Below are positions 1 through 6,135 of a stretch of 6,389 nt of DNA, one piece after another (within the stretch, counting starts at the first letter, position 1; each line of letters opens with the position of its first letter). Origin of the DNA: Chitinivibrionales bacterium. GTDB taxonomy: Bacteria > Fibrobacterota > Chitinivibrionia > Chitinivibrionales > JANQEN01. The notes below the pieces were generated by a model, which worked only from the letters and a program-made list of their open reading frames with translations, ran no database searches and was not told where the DNA came from. The stretch is taken from positions 1 through 6,389 of the forward strand of contig JAUVGS010000128.1 in NCBI GenBank assembly GCA_030593665.1, read 5' to 3'. The translations under genes and the position numbers were made by a program.

Positions 1-107
1 CCCTTTGGCGGCGTCTGAGACCAGGGCTGGTTTGTAATCTGCGAGAAGATATCTCCCGTCAAAACAAGAATACAAACCGTTAAAAAAAAATATCGTGATA
101 CCGACAT
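1..107 (-). CDS. N-terminus of a secreted protein, cut by the window edge
   Basis: An ATG at 107-105 opens a frame that stays open to base 1 and reads MSVSRYFFLTVCILVLTG, then DIFSQITNQPWSQTPPKG. A basic n-region, a hydrophobic core of about 12 residues and a likely signal peptidase I site after IFS (mature protein from QITNQPW) make this an export signal. An AGGAAGG Shine-Dalgarno sequence lies about 10 nt upstream (plus-strand 118-124). The gene follows the stop of the Ig-repeat gene by 95 bp on the same strand, so the two could be co-transcribed, although a heptamer array lies between them. Only 35 codons are visible and the function cannot be named; by context it is another exported surface or polysaccharide-acting protein. 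Codons 6-9 are written with a run of nine T (A on the plus strand, 82-90), a slippage-prone tract. The frame is too short for a length-filtered ORF search, so the call rests on the signal peptide and the ribosome binding site. Confidence 0.72.
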   Translation of the reverse strand, partial: MSVSRYFFLTVCILVLTGDIFSQITNQPWSQTPPK

Positions 108-155
108 ACCTATGTAACCTTCCTATTCTATAAATGCTAGATTTCGGATTTCAAT

Positions 156-176
156 CTTGAACCCTGAACTCTGAAC
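156..176 (-). repeat. three tandem heptamers, consensus GTTCARR, downstream of the Ig-repeat gene
   Basis: On the plus strand the units are CTTGAAC, CCTGAAC and TCTGAAC with no gap; on the minus strand they read GTTCAGA, GTTCAGG and GTTCAAG. The array is in the 95-bp gap between the stop of the Ig-repeat gene and the start of the next gene. A matching array lies at 2857-2877 in the opposite orientation. Seven-base periodicity with invariant GTTCA and two variable purines is seen directly. The function is unknown. Confidence 0.7.
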
Positions 177-202
177 CTGCGATCGGTTACCATCTTACAG
201 AC

Positions 203-2815
203 CTACCACGGATTCCAATTCAGTTTGAATCTGGCATATCCGTTTCTCGGATTTATAACGACCTTTAACGTATTACCTGATATGGTTACCGCCAGATTGC
301 AGAACCAGATCCCGTCAGGGAAATTAGTGGTATTTCCACCATTTGGCGTTACATCAATATTGCATGCTATAGCTTTTTCTACAACAAGGTGTTTGTTGCT
401 GCCGTAGGGTATTAAAAAAGTTGTTTCCTTATCTATTGTAAAAATAGTAAGACTTTTATCACTTGACTTTACCGTAATCCCCTCTTCTACGACATTCACC
501 GTTCTTTTCTTAGATGCGGAATTTCCCGCGTTGTCCGTAACGGTATAGGTAATAGTATACTGTCCGACATTTGAGGTATTAACGCTGCCGGTGATATTTA
601 TTTTATTCGTTATATCCCCGTCAAGGTTGTCATGGGCTGTTGCGCCCGGCTCGTTGTAATTCCCGTTACGCGGCACGTTCATGGGATTACTCCCCTTCAG
701 GGTAATCACCGGCGGCGTATTATCCGTTGACACAACAACACTTCGTTTTTTTACCGCCGTATTTCCTGAGTTATCCGACACCGTATATATAACCTCGTAA
801 GAGCCGGCCGATGAGGTATTCACATCACTGGAATTTATATTTATTTTACTGGTAAGATTTCCATCGACATTGTCAACGGCAGTGGCACCCGGCTCATTGT
901 AAGTGTCACCGACCTTCAAAGGCATCGGGTTATCACCCTTAAGCGTAATCACCGGCTTTTTATCATCAGCGGATACAGTCACTTTTCGCGTTTTTTCCGC
1001 AGTATTGCCGCCGGCATCCGATACCGTATAGGTAATAGTATAGTCGCCGGCAACATTTTCATTGACCGTACCGGTAATAACTATCTCACTCGTTATATCA
1101 CCATCAATACTATCGTGAGCTGTCGCGCCCGGTTCCACATAGGGCTGCCCCAGAAACACCGCCATTGGATTATCACCTTTCAATGAAATAACCGGTGGAT
1201 CGGTATCTTTTGCCACCTGGACAATTCTCTCAACTACACCTTCATTGTTATGCGAATCGGACACTTTATAACTGATTATGTAATTACCGCCAACAGAGGA
1301 ATTTACACTCCCGCTTATTTTAACCTCGCTGGTTACATCGCCATCAAGATTATCTGTGGCACTTTTCACGCCATATTCATTGTAAGGAAAACCCAGTCCC
1401 AGGTTAACCGGGTTCGGCCCATTGAGAGTAATCACCGGGGCAATGGTGTCCGCGACTTCGACGGTTCTCTCTTTTGTCGCTTCGTTTCCAGATGCATCAG
1501 ACACTTTATACGTTACTTTGTACGTTCCCAATGTATTGATATCAATGGTATGGCTGACATCAAAATCCTTGAATTGAATAGTATCATCAATATTGTCAAC
1601 CGCATAAGCTCCGGGTTCACCGTATGGCACCTTAACGTCAATCAACAAAGGGTCTGGGCCGCGCAGATAGATCACCGGCTTTTCATTGTCAACTATACCC
1701 ACATTGACCTTACGTTCATCTGTATCTTTATTCCCCGCCGCGTCCTCGACAGAGTAATAGACGGTATATTTACCGGGAACCTGAACGTCTATTTCGCTCT
1801 TGTCTATTTTTACTTTGTCGGTTATGTCGCCGTCTATATTATCCTGAGCCGTCGCGCCAGGCTCAGTATACTTACCCCCCTTGTCAAGGCTTATTGGGTT
1901 TTCACCCAGTAATGTTATCAGGGGTGGAATCGTATCTTTATATGCTTCAACATTAACCGTCCGGTCTTCAATGGCAATATTACCGGCCTCATCCTCAACC
2001 GTGTAGTAGACCGAATGGGTTGACGGTACCGATGTATTGATAACCGTATCATGCATAACAATTTTAAATGTAATATTACCATCGATATTGTCAATGGCGG
2101 TAACACCGGGTTCTTTGTATGTCTGGCCGACAAGCAGCGCCAGCGGATCATCACCCAGAAGAGTGATCACCGGTTTTTCATTATCAGTATCGCCGCCATT
2201 TTTTACGGTCACGATTCGATTGGCGGAAGCGGTATTTCCGGTATTGTCGGAAACAGTATAGGTCAAAGTATAATCGGCCTCGGCATCGACATCAACATCG
2301 CCGCTCTTTGAAATAGTACCGCTGACGTCGCCATCAACATTGTCAAAAGCTTCAGCGCCCGGATCGTGAAATACGTCGCCTGTATTCAAGAGAAAGGGAG
2401 AGGGACCCAGCACCGTAAGAAGAGGCGGCGTTTTGTCATCTTCACTGACAATCACAATCAGCTTCACCGTTCCGGATACGTTCCCATCACTGTCAGTTAC
2501 CTTAATGTAAATCACGTATGTGCCCGGTTTATCGGTTAACTTCTCCAGTTCTATCGAGTCGCCATTCTCATCCTTTGTCCAGATTTGCACATTACTTAAA
2601 AGCTCCTGTTGACTGTCCTCGTCATCAGTGACGACATAATCAGGCGTGAAACTGTCACCGACAGTTACCGTGACCTCTTTTTGCGGCAAAAACACATTCG
2701 GCGCATCTTCATTATCATCCGTGTCAAAATTTATTGAGGTACAGGTGAATAACACCAGACTGACGGCAATAACGTTCAATACTAAACTGGCTTTATTTAC
2801 TTTTTTCTCAGGCAT
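203..2815 (-). CDS. secreted multi-Ig (DUF5011/HYR-like) repeat protein, probable lipoprotein
   Basis: The protein has 870 residues from the ATG at 2815-2813. A longer frame opens at a TTG (2869), but its extra 18 codons run through a heptamer repeat, whereas the ATG has AAGGAT 9 nt upstream and directly precedes a signal peptide (MPEKKVNKA, then a hydrophobic stretch ending VLFTC). Cys25 could be lipidated, but LFTC is a poor match to the usual lipobox (L-A/S-G/A-C); an Asp-rich linker follows. Residues about 39-124 form a divergent Ig-like domain. Eight clear repeats of 80-84 residues follow (about 130-775), each with a PPVITL-type start, an EPGATA motif, an Asp-rich DNIDGDIT motif and a YTVSDxxGN strand, as in the DUF5011/Cry22-type Ig fold. 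The last 95 residues are a different module with two cysteines. Stop is TAG. Role inferred: an elongated surface stalk or adhesin; no catalytic domain is seen. Confidence 0.9.
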   Translation of the reverse strand: MPEKKVNKASLVLNVIAVSLVLFTCTSINFDTDDNEDAPNVFLPQKEVTVTVGDSFTPDYVVTDDEDSQQELLSNVQIWTKDENGDSIELEKLTDKPGTYVIYIKVTDSDGNVSGTVKLIVIVSEDDKTPPLLTVLGPSPFLLNTGDVFHDPGAEAFDNVDGDVSGTISKSGDVDVDAEADYTLTYTVSDNTGNTASANRIVTVKNGGDTDNEKPVITLLGDDPLALLVGQTYKEPGVTAIDNIDGNITFKIVMHDTVINTSVPSTHSVYYTVEDEAGNIAIEDRTVNVEAYKDTIPPLITLLGENPISLDKGGKYTEPGATAQDNIDGDITDKVKIDKSEIDVQVPGKYTVYYSVEDAAGNKDTDERKVNVGIVDNEKPVIYLRGPDPLLIDVKVPYGEPGAYAVDNIDDTIQFKDFDVSHTIDINTLGTYKVTYKVSDASGNEATKERTVEVADTIAPVITLNGPNPVNLGLGFPYNEYGVKSATDNLDGDVTSEVKISGSVNSSVGGNYIISYKVSDSHNNEGVVERIVQVAKDTDPPVISLKGDNPMAVFLGQPYVEPGATAHDSIDGDITSEIVITGTVNENVAGDYTITYTVSDAGGNTAEKTRKVTVSADDKKPVITLKGDNPMPLKVGDTYNEPGATAVDNVDGNLTSKININSSDVNTSSAGSYEVIYTVSDNSGNTAVKKRSVVVSTDNTPPVITLKGSNPMNVPRNGNYNEPGATAHDNLDGDITNKINITGSVNTSNVGQYTITYTVTDNAGNSASKKRTVNVVEEGITVKSSDKSLTIFTIDKETTFLIPYGSNKHLVVEKAIACNIDVTPNGGNTTNFPDGIWFCNLAVTISGNTLKVVINPRNGYARFKLNWNPW
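491..2428 (-). repeat. tandem array of eight Ig-domain coding repeats, about 243 bp each
   Basis: Inside the Ig-repeat gene, the proline that opens each domain recurs at spacings of 84, 83, 82, 80, 81, 80 and 81 codons. The Asp motif varies along the array: it is DGD in domains 1, 3, 5, 6 and 8, DGN in 2 and 7, and degraded to NIDDTIQ in domain 4. Domain 5 has a small insertion (EYGVKSATD where others have EPGATAxD). The last three domains share ITLKGDNPM or ITLKGSNPM and look the most alike. This is a coding repeat within one continuous frame. Confidence 0.85.
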
Positions 2816-2824
2816 AATACTTTT

Positions 2825-2830
2825 ATCCTT
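2825..2830 (-). promoter_or_regulatory. ribosome binding site that fixes the Ig-repeat gene start
   Basis: AAGGAT on the minus strand sits 9 nt from the ATG at 2815. It supports that start over the TTG at 2869. Confidence 0.6.
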
Positions 2831-2856
2831 AAAAATAGGGTAATTATATAGTAACC

Positions 2857-2877
2857 GTTCAAGGTTCAAAGTTCATG
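2857..2877 (+). repeat. three tandem heptamers, consensus GTTCARR, upstream of the Ig-repeat gene
   Basis: The plus strand reads GTTCAAG, GTTCAAA, GTTCATG without gaps. It is the same consensus as the 156-176 array but in the opposite orientation, so the Ig-repeat gene is framed by the two. It lies 41 bp upstream of the preferred ATG, inside the probable 5' leader, and overlaps the unlikely TTG-initiated extension of that gene. Confidence 0.7.
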
Positions 2878-3029
2878 TTTCCCCCCGATTTCCATCACAA
2901 AGTAGCTATTGGTACGCCTACTTCAAAGCCTGACCAACAAATTTCATAAGGTACTAAACGGCTGTCCCTACCTTTCCAAAATAAAAAATCTGAGCCGACC
3001 GATTCGCAAAGCCCTCTGAAAAAGAAATA
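2878..3029. other. intergenic gap between the fibro-slime gene and the Ig-repeat gene
   Basis: About 150 bp without a credible gene. It contains a weak hairpin (AAGTAG 2900-2905 with CTACTT 2918-2923, 12-nt loop), a minus-strand T-rich stretch near 2980-2990 without a convincing GC stem before it, and a third copy of TTCGCAAA at 3003-3010. I could not identify a confident terminator or promoter, so whether the two genes share a transcript is open. Confidence 0.5.
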
Positions 3030-4820
3030 TTACAGTGCCTCTTTAATACCAATCATGACCTGTTCCTCATATTTTGCTCCGGTATTATCCCAAAATGTCA
3101 CTAAGCCGACATAGGTGCCGGTCCCCGCCTTCCGGCCCCTCCGGTTTCTACCATCCCATACTATGGCCACACTCTTTTTGTCCGGTGCCACCAGAAAAGC
3201 AGACTTTCTTTTGACCATGTTACCCACCGGATCAAAAATTTTGGCAACTGCGGATGGCTGTACATAATCGTCAATCGTACCTATCAGTTCTATCCAGATA
3301 ACAACGCCTTTCATCGGCTGACCGAATACCACTACCGGCGTATTGAACAGGTAGGGATTCGGCCCTACGGTAATTTTAATTATATAGAACGGGGATACCT
3401 TTACGTAAATATCATCAGTAAAGGACTGGGTCGTCTTTACCGTTACTTTTGCAACACCTCCCTGTGTTTTCATTCCCCGCCTTGCCCGTCCCTGCCCCAG
3501 TAGGGGGTTGCTTCCCACCTGTGCCGTGGCAATATTCGGATGTGCGCTTATCCAGGAATTACTCGGTGACGGGCCGATCCAGTTCTGGTGCATGTCCCGT
3601 AAAATCGCGTACATCCCTTCGTTAATCGTATCGTTGGGACCGATAACAACCATATCAAGCGGGGTGTCATACCAGAGTCGATCCTCACCAAACGCGGGCA
3701 TCACCGGAGACGCTTCAACGACGACGTGTTGCGGAGCACCGGGGAGTACTACTATTTCAACGGTGTCATAAAAAGAGACGCCTTCTGCTTTGTCCTGATA
3801 ATGTCCCCAGACTTTCACGGTGGTATAGGCTTTGACCGGGGTGAATACCGCCGTGTTTTTAGTTGCACCGCCTTTAAGCGTAGACGATGGATTATGGGCG
3901 ATAGTATCTATTAATCCCCAGTCCATAGTGCCGGTGAAAACACTTACCACACCGGTATCGGATAAGAGTGTTGCGATAATTGTCGCAGTTTCGCCGATGG
4001 TAACGGTATCGGAAGGATGCACATCAAGCGTCATATCAAAGGGCGGCGCTGTGATAATGTTTGTGGTAATGATACAGTTTGATGAATTTGCCTGCCGCTC
4101 CGCAAAGAAAAATGACAACGTATATGTATTCCCGACCTGTAAACCAAGCGTTTTACCGACAACATCAAGATTAAAAGAGCCCGGTTTCGCGGGATGCAGC
4201 CCGCCAATATCCAGTACCAGGGTTCCGTTAATAAAAACCCAGACGTCATCATCACCCTGAAATTCAAATACCATACCTTTCTGATACTCAAACTCTCTTT
4301 GAAGCATCATCGTGAAAGAGAAGTTCTGCGTCTTTATAGTTTTTCCATCCCAGTTTTTTGTGGATTCCGCGCCAAACCCCTTGCCGTTCAACGGGAAAAA
4401 TGCTTTATTGGAAAATTGATATTTCCCTTTTGCGATATGCTTAAAGGTAAGTGAGTCATGAAACACTATATTTTTATAGGAGGTATTAGAGGAAGCGGTT
4501 ATGATACTCTGTAAAGTACCATTGGTGTTATACACCGGCAGTTTCGTATCCGGCGACCAGGGGCGGTACCATTTTGCGATATTCGCGCTGTAAAAACATT
4601 TAGACGTCGCCACAGGGAGACCTTCGGAATCAAGCTTATTCTGAACAAGCCCTGCAATAATCGGATCATTTGAAACGCCGGGATTAAAATCAGGACAACT
4701 GCCGTCCGAATGAAAATCAAAATAGGTAACGGCCACACGAATATAGGGCGGATAGCTCTGTGCATCAATGCTTACCGTCAGAAATACAATCATCAGAATA
4801 CAGCCACCTATCGCTTTCAT
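3030..4820 (-). CDS. secreted fibro-slime domain protein with FlgD-like C-terminus
   Basis: The protein has 596 residues. Residues 1-20 are a signal peptide (MKAIGGCILMIVFLTVSIDA), with cleavage likely before QSYPPY. Residues about 27-255 match the fibro-slime domain: VTYFDFHSDGSCPDFNPG near the start and the PA14-like core GDDDVWVFING (189-199), followed by LVLDIGGLHP. Paired Asp residues of this type bind calcium in PA14 lectins. Residues about 260-360 form an Ig-like region. Residues about 361-478 hold another domain with YAILRDMHQNWIGP and WISAHPNIATAQVG, a pattern known to me from Fibrobacter surface proteins. The end (about 484-592) resembles a FlgD-type Ig domain: VGPNPYLF, then IFDPVGNMV, IVWDGRNRRGRKAGTGTY. 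Stop is TAA. Fibro-slime proteins are linked to cell-surface adhesion in Fibrobacter; here adhesion or glycan binding is an inference. The promoter region has been altered by the element that starts 47 bp upstream of the ATG. Confidence 0.93.
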   Translation of the reverse strand: MKAIGGCILMIVFLTVSIDAQSYPPYIRVAVTYFDFHSDGSCPDFNPGVSNDPIIAGLVQNKLDSEGLPVATSKCFYSANIAKWYRPWSPDTKLPVYNTNGTLQSIITASSNTSYKNIVFHDSLTFKHIAKGKYQFSNKAFFPLNGKGFGAESTKNWDGKTIKTQNFSFTMMLQREFEYQKGMVFEFQGDDDVWVFINGTLVLDIGGLHPAKPGSFNLDVVGKTLGLQVGNTYTLSFFFAERQANSSNCIITTNIITAPPFDMTLDVHPSDTVTIGETATIIATLLSDTGVVSVFTGTMDWGLIDTIAHNPSSTLKGGATKNTAVFTPVKAYTTVKVWGHYQDKAEGVSFYDTVEIVVLPGAPQHVVVEASPVMPAFGEDRLWYDTPLDMVVIGPNDTINEGMYAILRDMHQNWIGPSPSNSWISAHPNIATAQVGSNPLLGQGRARRGMKTQGGVAKVTVKTTQSFTDDIYVKVSPFYIIKITVGPNPYLFNTPVVVFGQPMKGVVIWIELIGTIDDYVQPSAVAKIFDPVGNMVKRKSAFLVAPDKKSVAIVWDGRNRRGRKAGTGTYVGLVTFWDNTGAKYEEQVMIGIKEAL

Positions 4821-4822
4821 AG

Positions 4823-4830
4823 TTCCTCCT
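4823..4830 (-). promoter_or_regulatory. strong ribosome binding site of the fibro-slime gene
   Basis: AGGAGGAA on the minus strand, with GGAGG 4 nt from the ATG at 4820. It is the strongest Shine-Dalgarno match in the window and sets the start just before the signal peptide. Confidence 0.75.
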
Positions 4831-4858
4831 CACCGTTGAATCGGCACATCTATCATTT

Positions 4859-4866
4859 TTCGCAAA
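4859..4866 (+). repeat. left target-site duplication TTCGCAAA
   Basis: This 8-bp direct repeat matches 5194-5201 exactly and directly abuts the inverted ends of the element; bases outside it differ (T at 4858, C at 5193). Eight bases is a usual duplication size for several DDE transposase families, such as IS256, IS6 and IS1595. Confidence 0.65.
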
Positions 4867-4890
4867 GAGGGGTATCCACTTAAATACCCC
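4867..4890 (+). repeat. left terminal inverted repeat
   Basis: Holds the 20-bp core shared with the right end. It also contains its own hairpin (4869-4875 with 4884-4890), followed on the plus strand by TTAATTTT, which resembles a weak intrinsic terminator. Confidence 0.7.
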
Positions 4891-5168
4891 TTAATTTTCA
4901 ATCTAATTTTAACATTTGGCTATATTTTTATATGTCACAGCTTTATTTTCCGCAGTTTGTTGAAGCAATCGAAAAGAATAGTATGCTCAAGACATTGACT
5001 TTCGGCGATTATGGCGGAAAATGTACTCAAAGCGGTAATAATAATTTAATTGCATTGAGCTTGTTGCTCCCAAATGAAAAAAACTCATATAATCCTTGTA
5101 ACGTTCGAGGAGAATCCTCACTAACGATACACAATTGTCGATTTTACTTAATTTTGGTAAAATAATTT

Positions 5169-5193
5169 GGGGTATTTAAGTGGATACCTCCCC
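5169..5193 (-). repeat. right terminal inverted repeat
   Basis: On the minus strand it starts GGGGA and continues into the same 20-bp core as the left end. The self-hairpin is weaker here (GGTAT with ATACC, then a mismatch). It faces transcription arriving from the DNRLRE gene. Confidence 0.7.
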
Positions 5194-5201
5194 TTCGCAA
5201 A
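5194..5201 (+). repeat. right target-site duplication TTCGCAAA
   Basis: Partner of 4859-4866. It touches the TAA stop (5204-5202) of the orphan sorting tail, so the insertion spared that frame. Confidence 0.65.
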
Positions 5202-5402
5202 TTATAATCCATTCATATACAATCTGGTAATACCCGACATTCCGGCGCCTGAAAAAGTGACAAGATAACCTCCCCTGCTTATCGCAGGGTAGTCCAGCGC
5301 AATCGAATGGCGACCGGCACTCATCATATAGCTTTTCTCAACGACCGTTTTTCCCGCCATCGTATACACAGAAACAGTCACACAATTTCTATTGACTAAA
5401 AA
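5202..5402 (-). pseudogene. orphan C-terminal sorting tail (Por/type IX-like), no start codon
   Basis: On the minus strand, in a different frame from the DNRLRE gene and beginning about 11 bases before that gene's stop ends, 66 codons read FLVNRNCVTVSVYTMAGK, then TVVEKSYMMSAGRHSIALD, then YPAISRGGYLVTFSGAGMS and GITRLYMNGL, ending at TAA. This is the usual pattern of a C-terminal secretion-sorting domain: a VTVSVYxxxGK strand, SAGRHSI, a GGYLV strand and a final short strand. It aligns in outline with the tail of the gene just before it (YTFSLIDTGGR, SSGINTV, NYLRTGKMIF) but is clearly diverged. It has no start codon with a ribosome binding site and no signal peptide, and the frame upstream is closed by a TGA at 5405-5403, so it is not a stand-alone gene. 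It is most likely the left-over end of a deleted or recombined neighbour, or a displaced original tail. Confidence 0.72.
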
Positions 5403-5970
5403 TCATTTTCCCTGTCCGCAGATAATTACCTCCGGCAACACGAATAAATATCACCTTATTACGCATCGAAAAATCAATACCGGGAACAGTGTTAATCCCG
5501 GATGAACATGGTATATCTGCCATTTCTTTCAAAAGGCGGCCACCGGTATCTATCAGGGAAAACGTATATTTTCCATCTGATGGCGCTATGAATACAAATT
5601 CCCCACTCTTCGTCACTTTAAAACATACTCGATTGCCCTGTATATTTTGCACATTCTTTGTCGCTGAGACATCACATATAACTGTCAATTTCGGTCTTAA
5701 AGAACTCTCATCCGATTCGGACGAATGTATTCTCGCAGAAATGCCGTAATTTACCTCAGGGGTTTCAGTGTACGCAGTTACCATAAACCCGTTGTTCTGA
5801 ATCGTCCCCGAAACACTCTTTTTAACCGCATCCGTGACGTCAAAATCCATCCAGCCGACATATCCCTTTTTATAGGAAAATGAGTCCTGGGGTGATGAAT
5901 TGATTGCCGTACCTATACTGCTCCAACTCGCCGAGGACTCCGACCACGATTTATTTATCACGGATACCAT
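5389..5970 (-). CDS. C-terminal piece of the DNRLRE gene: second half of the domain plus sorting tail
   Basis: This is the 193-codon stretch from the first ATG after the in-frame TGA; open frame exists further up, to 6135. It holds the distal DNRLRE half: SWSESSASWSSIG, WMDFDVTDAVKKSVSGT, NNGFMVTAY and, at its end, RPKLTVICD. A linker (ATKNVQNIQGNR) leads to the sorting tail: FVFIAPSDGKYTFSLID, GGRLLKEM, SSGINTVPGIDF, FIRVAGGNYLRTGKMIFSQ. The ATG at 5970 falls inside the domain and has no clear Shine-Dalgarno sequence and no signal peptide, so it is not a believable native start. If translated alone, the product would stay in the cytoplasm with half a domain. Similar tails are recognised by type IX secretion in Bacteroidota, and related tails occur in Fibrobacterota; use of that route here is inferred. 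Confidence 0.6.
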   Translation of the reverse strand: MVSVINKSWSESSASWSSIGTAINSSPQDSFSYKKGYVGWMDFDVTDAVKKSVSGTIQNNGFMVTAYTETPEVNYGISARIHSSESDESSLRPKLTVICDVSATKNVQNIQGNRVCFKVTKSGEFVFIAPSDGKYTFSLIDTGGRLLKEMADIPCSSGINTVPGIDFSMRNKVIFIRVAGGNYLRTGKMIFSQ

Positions 5971-6135
5971 GAAAACACCGTCCCGGTCAAGTGTTTCCGG
6001 TGCGCCGGAAATCCACCAGGGATCGAAACGATAAACGGAAAACAGGGCGTTTATGATAACTGCATCGCCTGGAATATCACTCTGTGAAAAATCAAATTTT
6101 ACGGCCGCACGAGTCGAGTTTTGTATTAATACGCC

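Larger units (their letters stand above)
4867..5193. mobile_element. 327-bp MITE-like element or decayed insertion sequence
   Basis: The left end (4867-4890) and right end (5169-5193) are inverted copies sharing the exact 20-mer GGTATCCACTTAAATACCCC (4871-4890 on plus; 5188-5169 on minus), with G-rich, slightly different outermost bases. TTCGCAAA is repeated directly outside both ends. The interior is clearly more AT-rich than the flanking genes. It is too short for a full transposase. A 77-codon plus frame (4932-5165, MSQLYFPQFVEAIEKNSM...) fills much of it but lacks a Shine-Dalgarno sequence; it may be the remnant of a transposase N-terminus, which I do not recognise. Each end can fold on itself (left: GGGGTAT pairs with ATACCCC, 8-nt loop), and a further hairpin lies at 5102-5126. 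Family unassigned. It separates the DNRLRE gene and orphan tail from the fibro-slime gene. Confidence 0.75.

Noticed and set aside
156..176. CRISPR-type repeat
   Set aside because: Units are 7 bp, contiguous, without spacers, and only three in number; this is a short tandem repeat.
1250..1912. 220-codon plus-strand frame opposite the Ig-repeat gene
   Set aside because: It is antisense to a clear repeat-domain coding region, resembles no family and has no signal of its own; it is a shadow of repetitive coding DNA.
2816..2869. 18-codon N-terminal extension of the Ig-repeat gene from a TTG start
   Set aside because: It translates a heptamer repeat, lacks a ribosome binding site, and would put 18 residues before a normal signal peptide; the ATG at 2815 has AAGGAT at proper spacing.
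2900..2923. Intrinsic terminator after the fibro-slime gene
   Set aside because: The 6-bp stem is weak with a 12-nt loop and no following T run on the minus strand; it is about 100 bp after the stop.
3832..4260. 142-codon plus-strand frame opposite the fibro-slime gene
   Set aside because: Antisense to the PA14-like and Ig coding sequence, with no domain pattern; a shadow frame.
4890..4940. Sigma-70 promoter inside the element driving the fibro-slime gene
   Set aside because: Several AT-rich hexamers are possible on the minus strand, but no -35/-10 pair with good matches and 16-18 bp spacing stood out, so no site is annotated.
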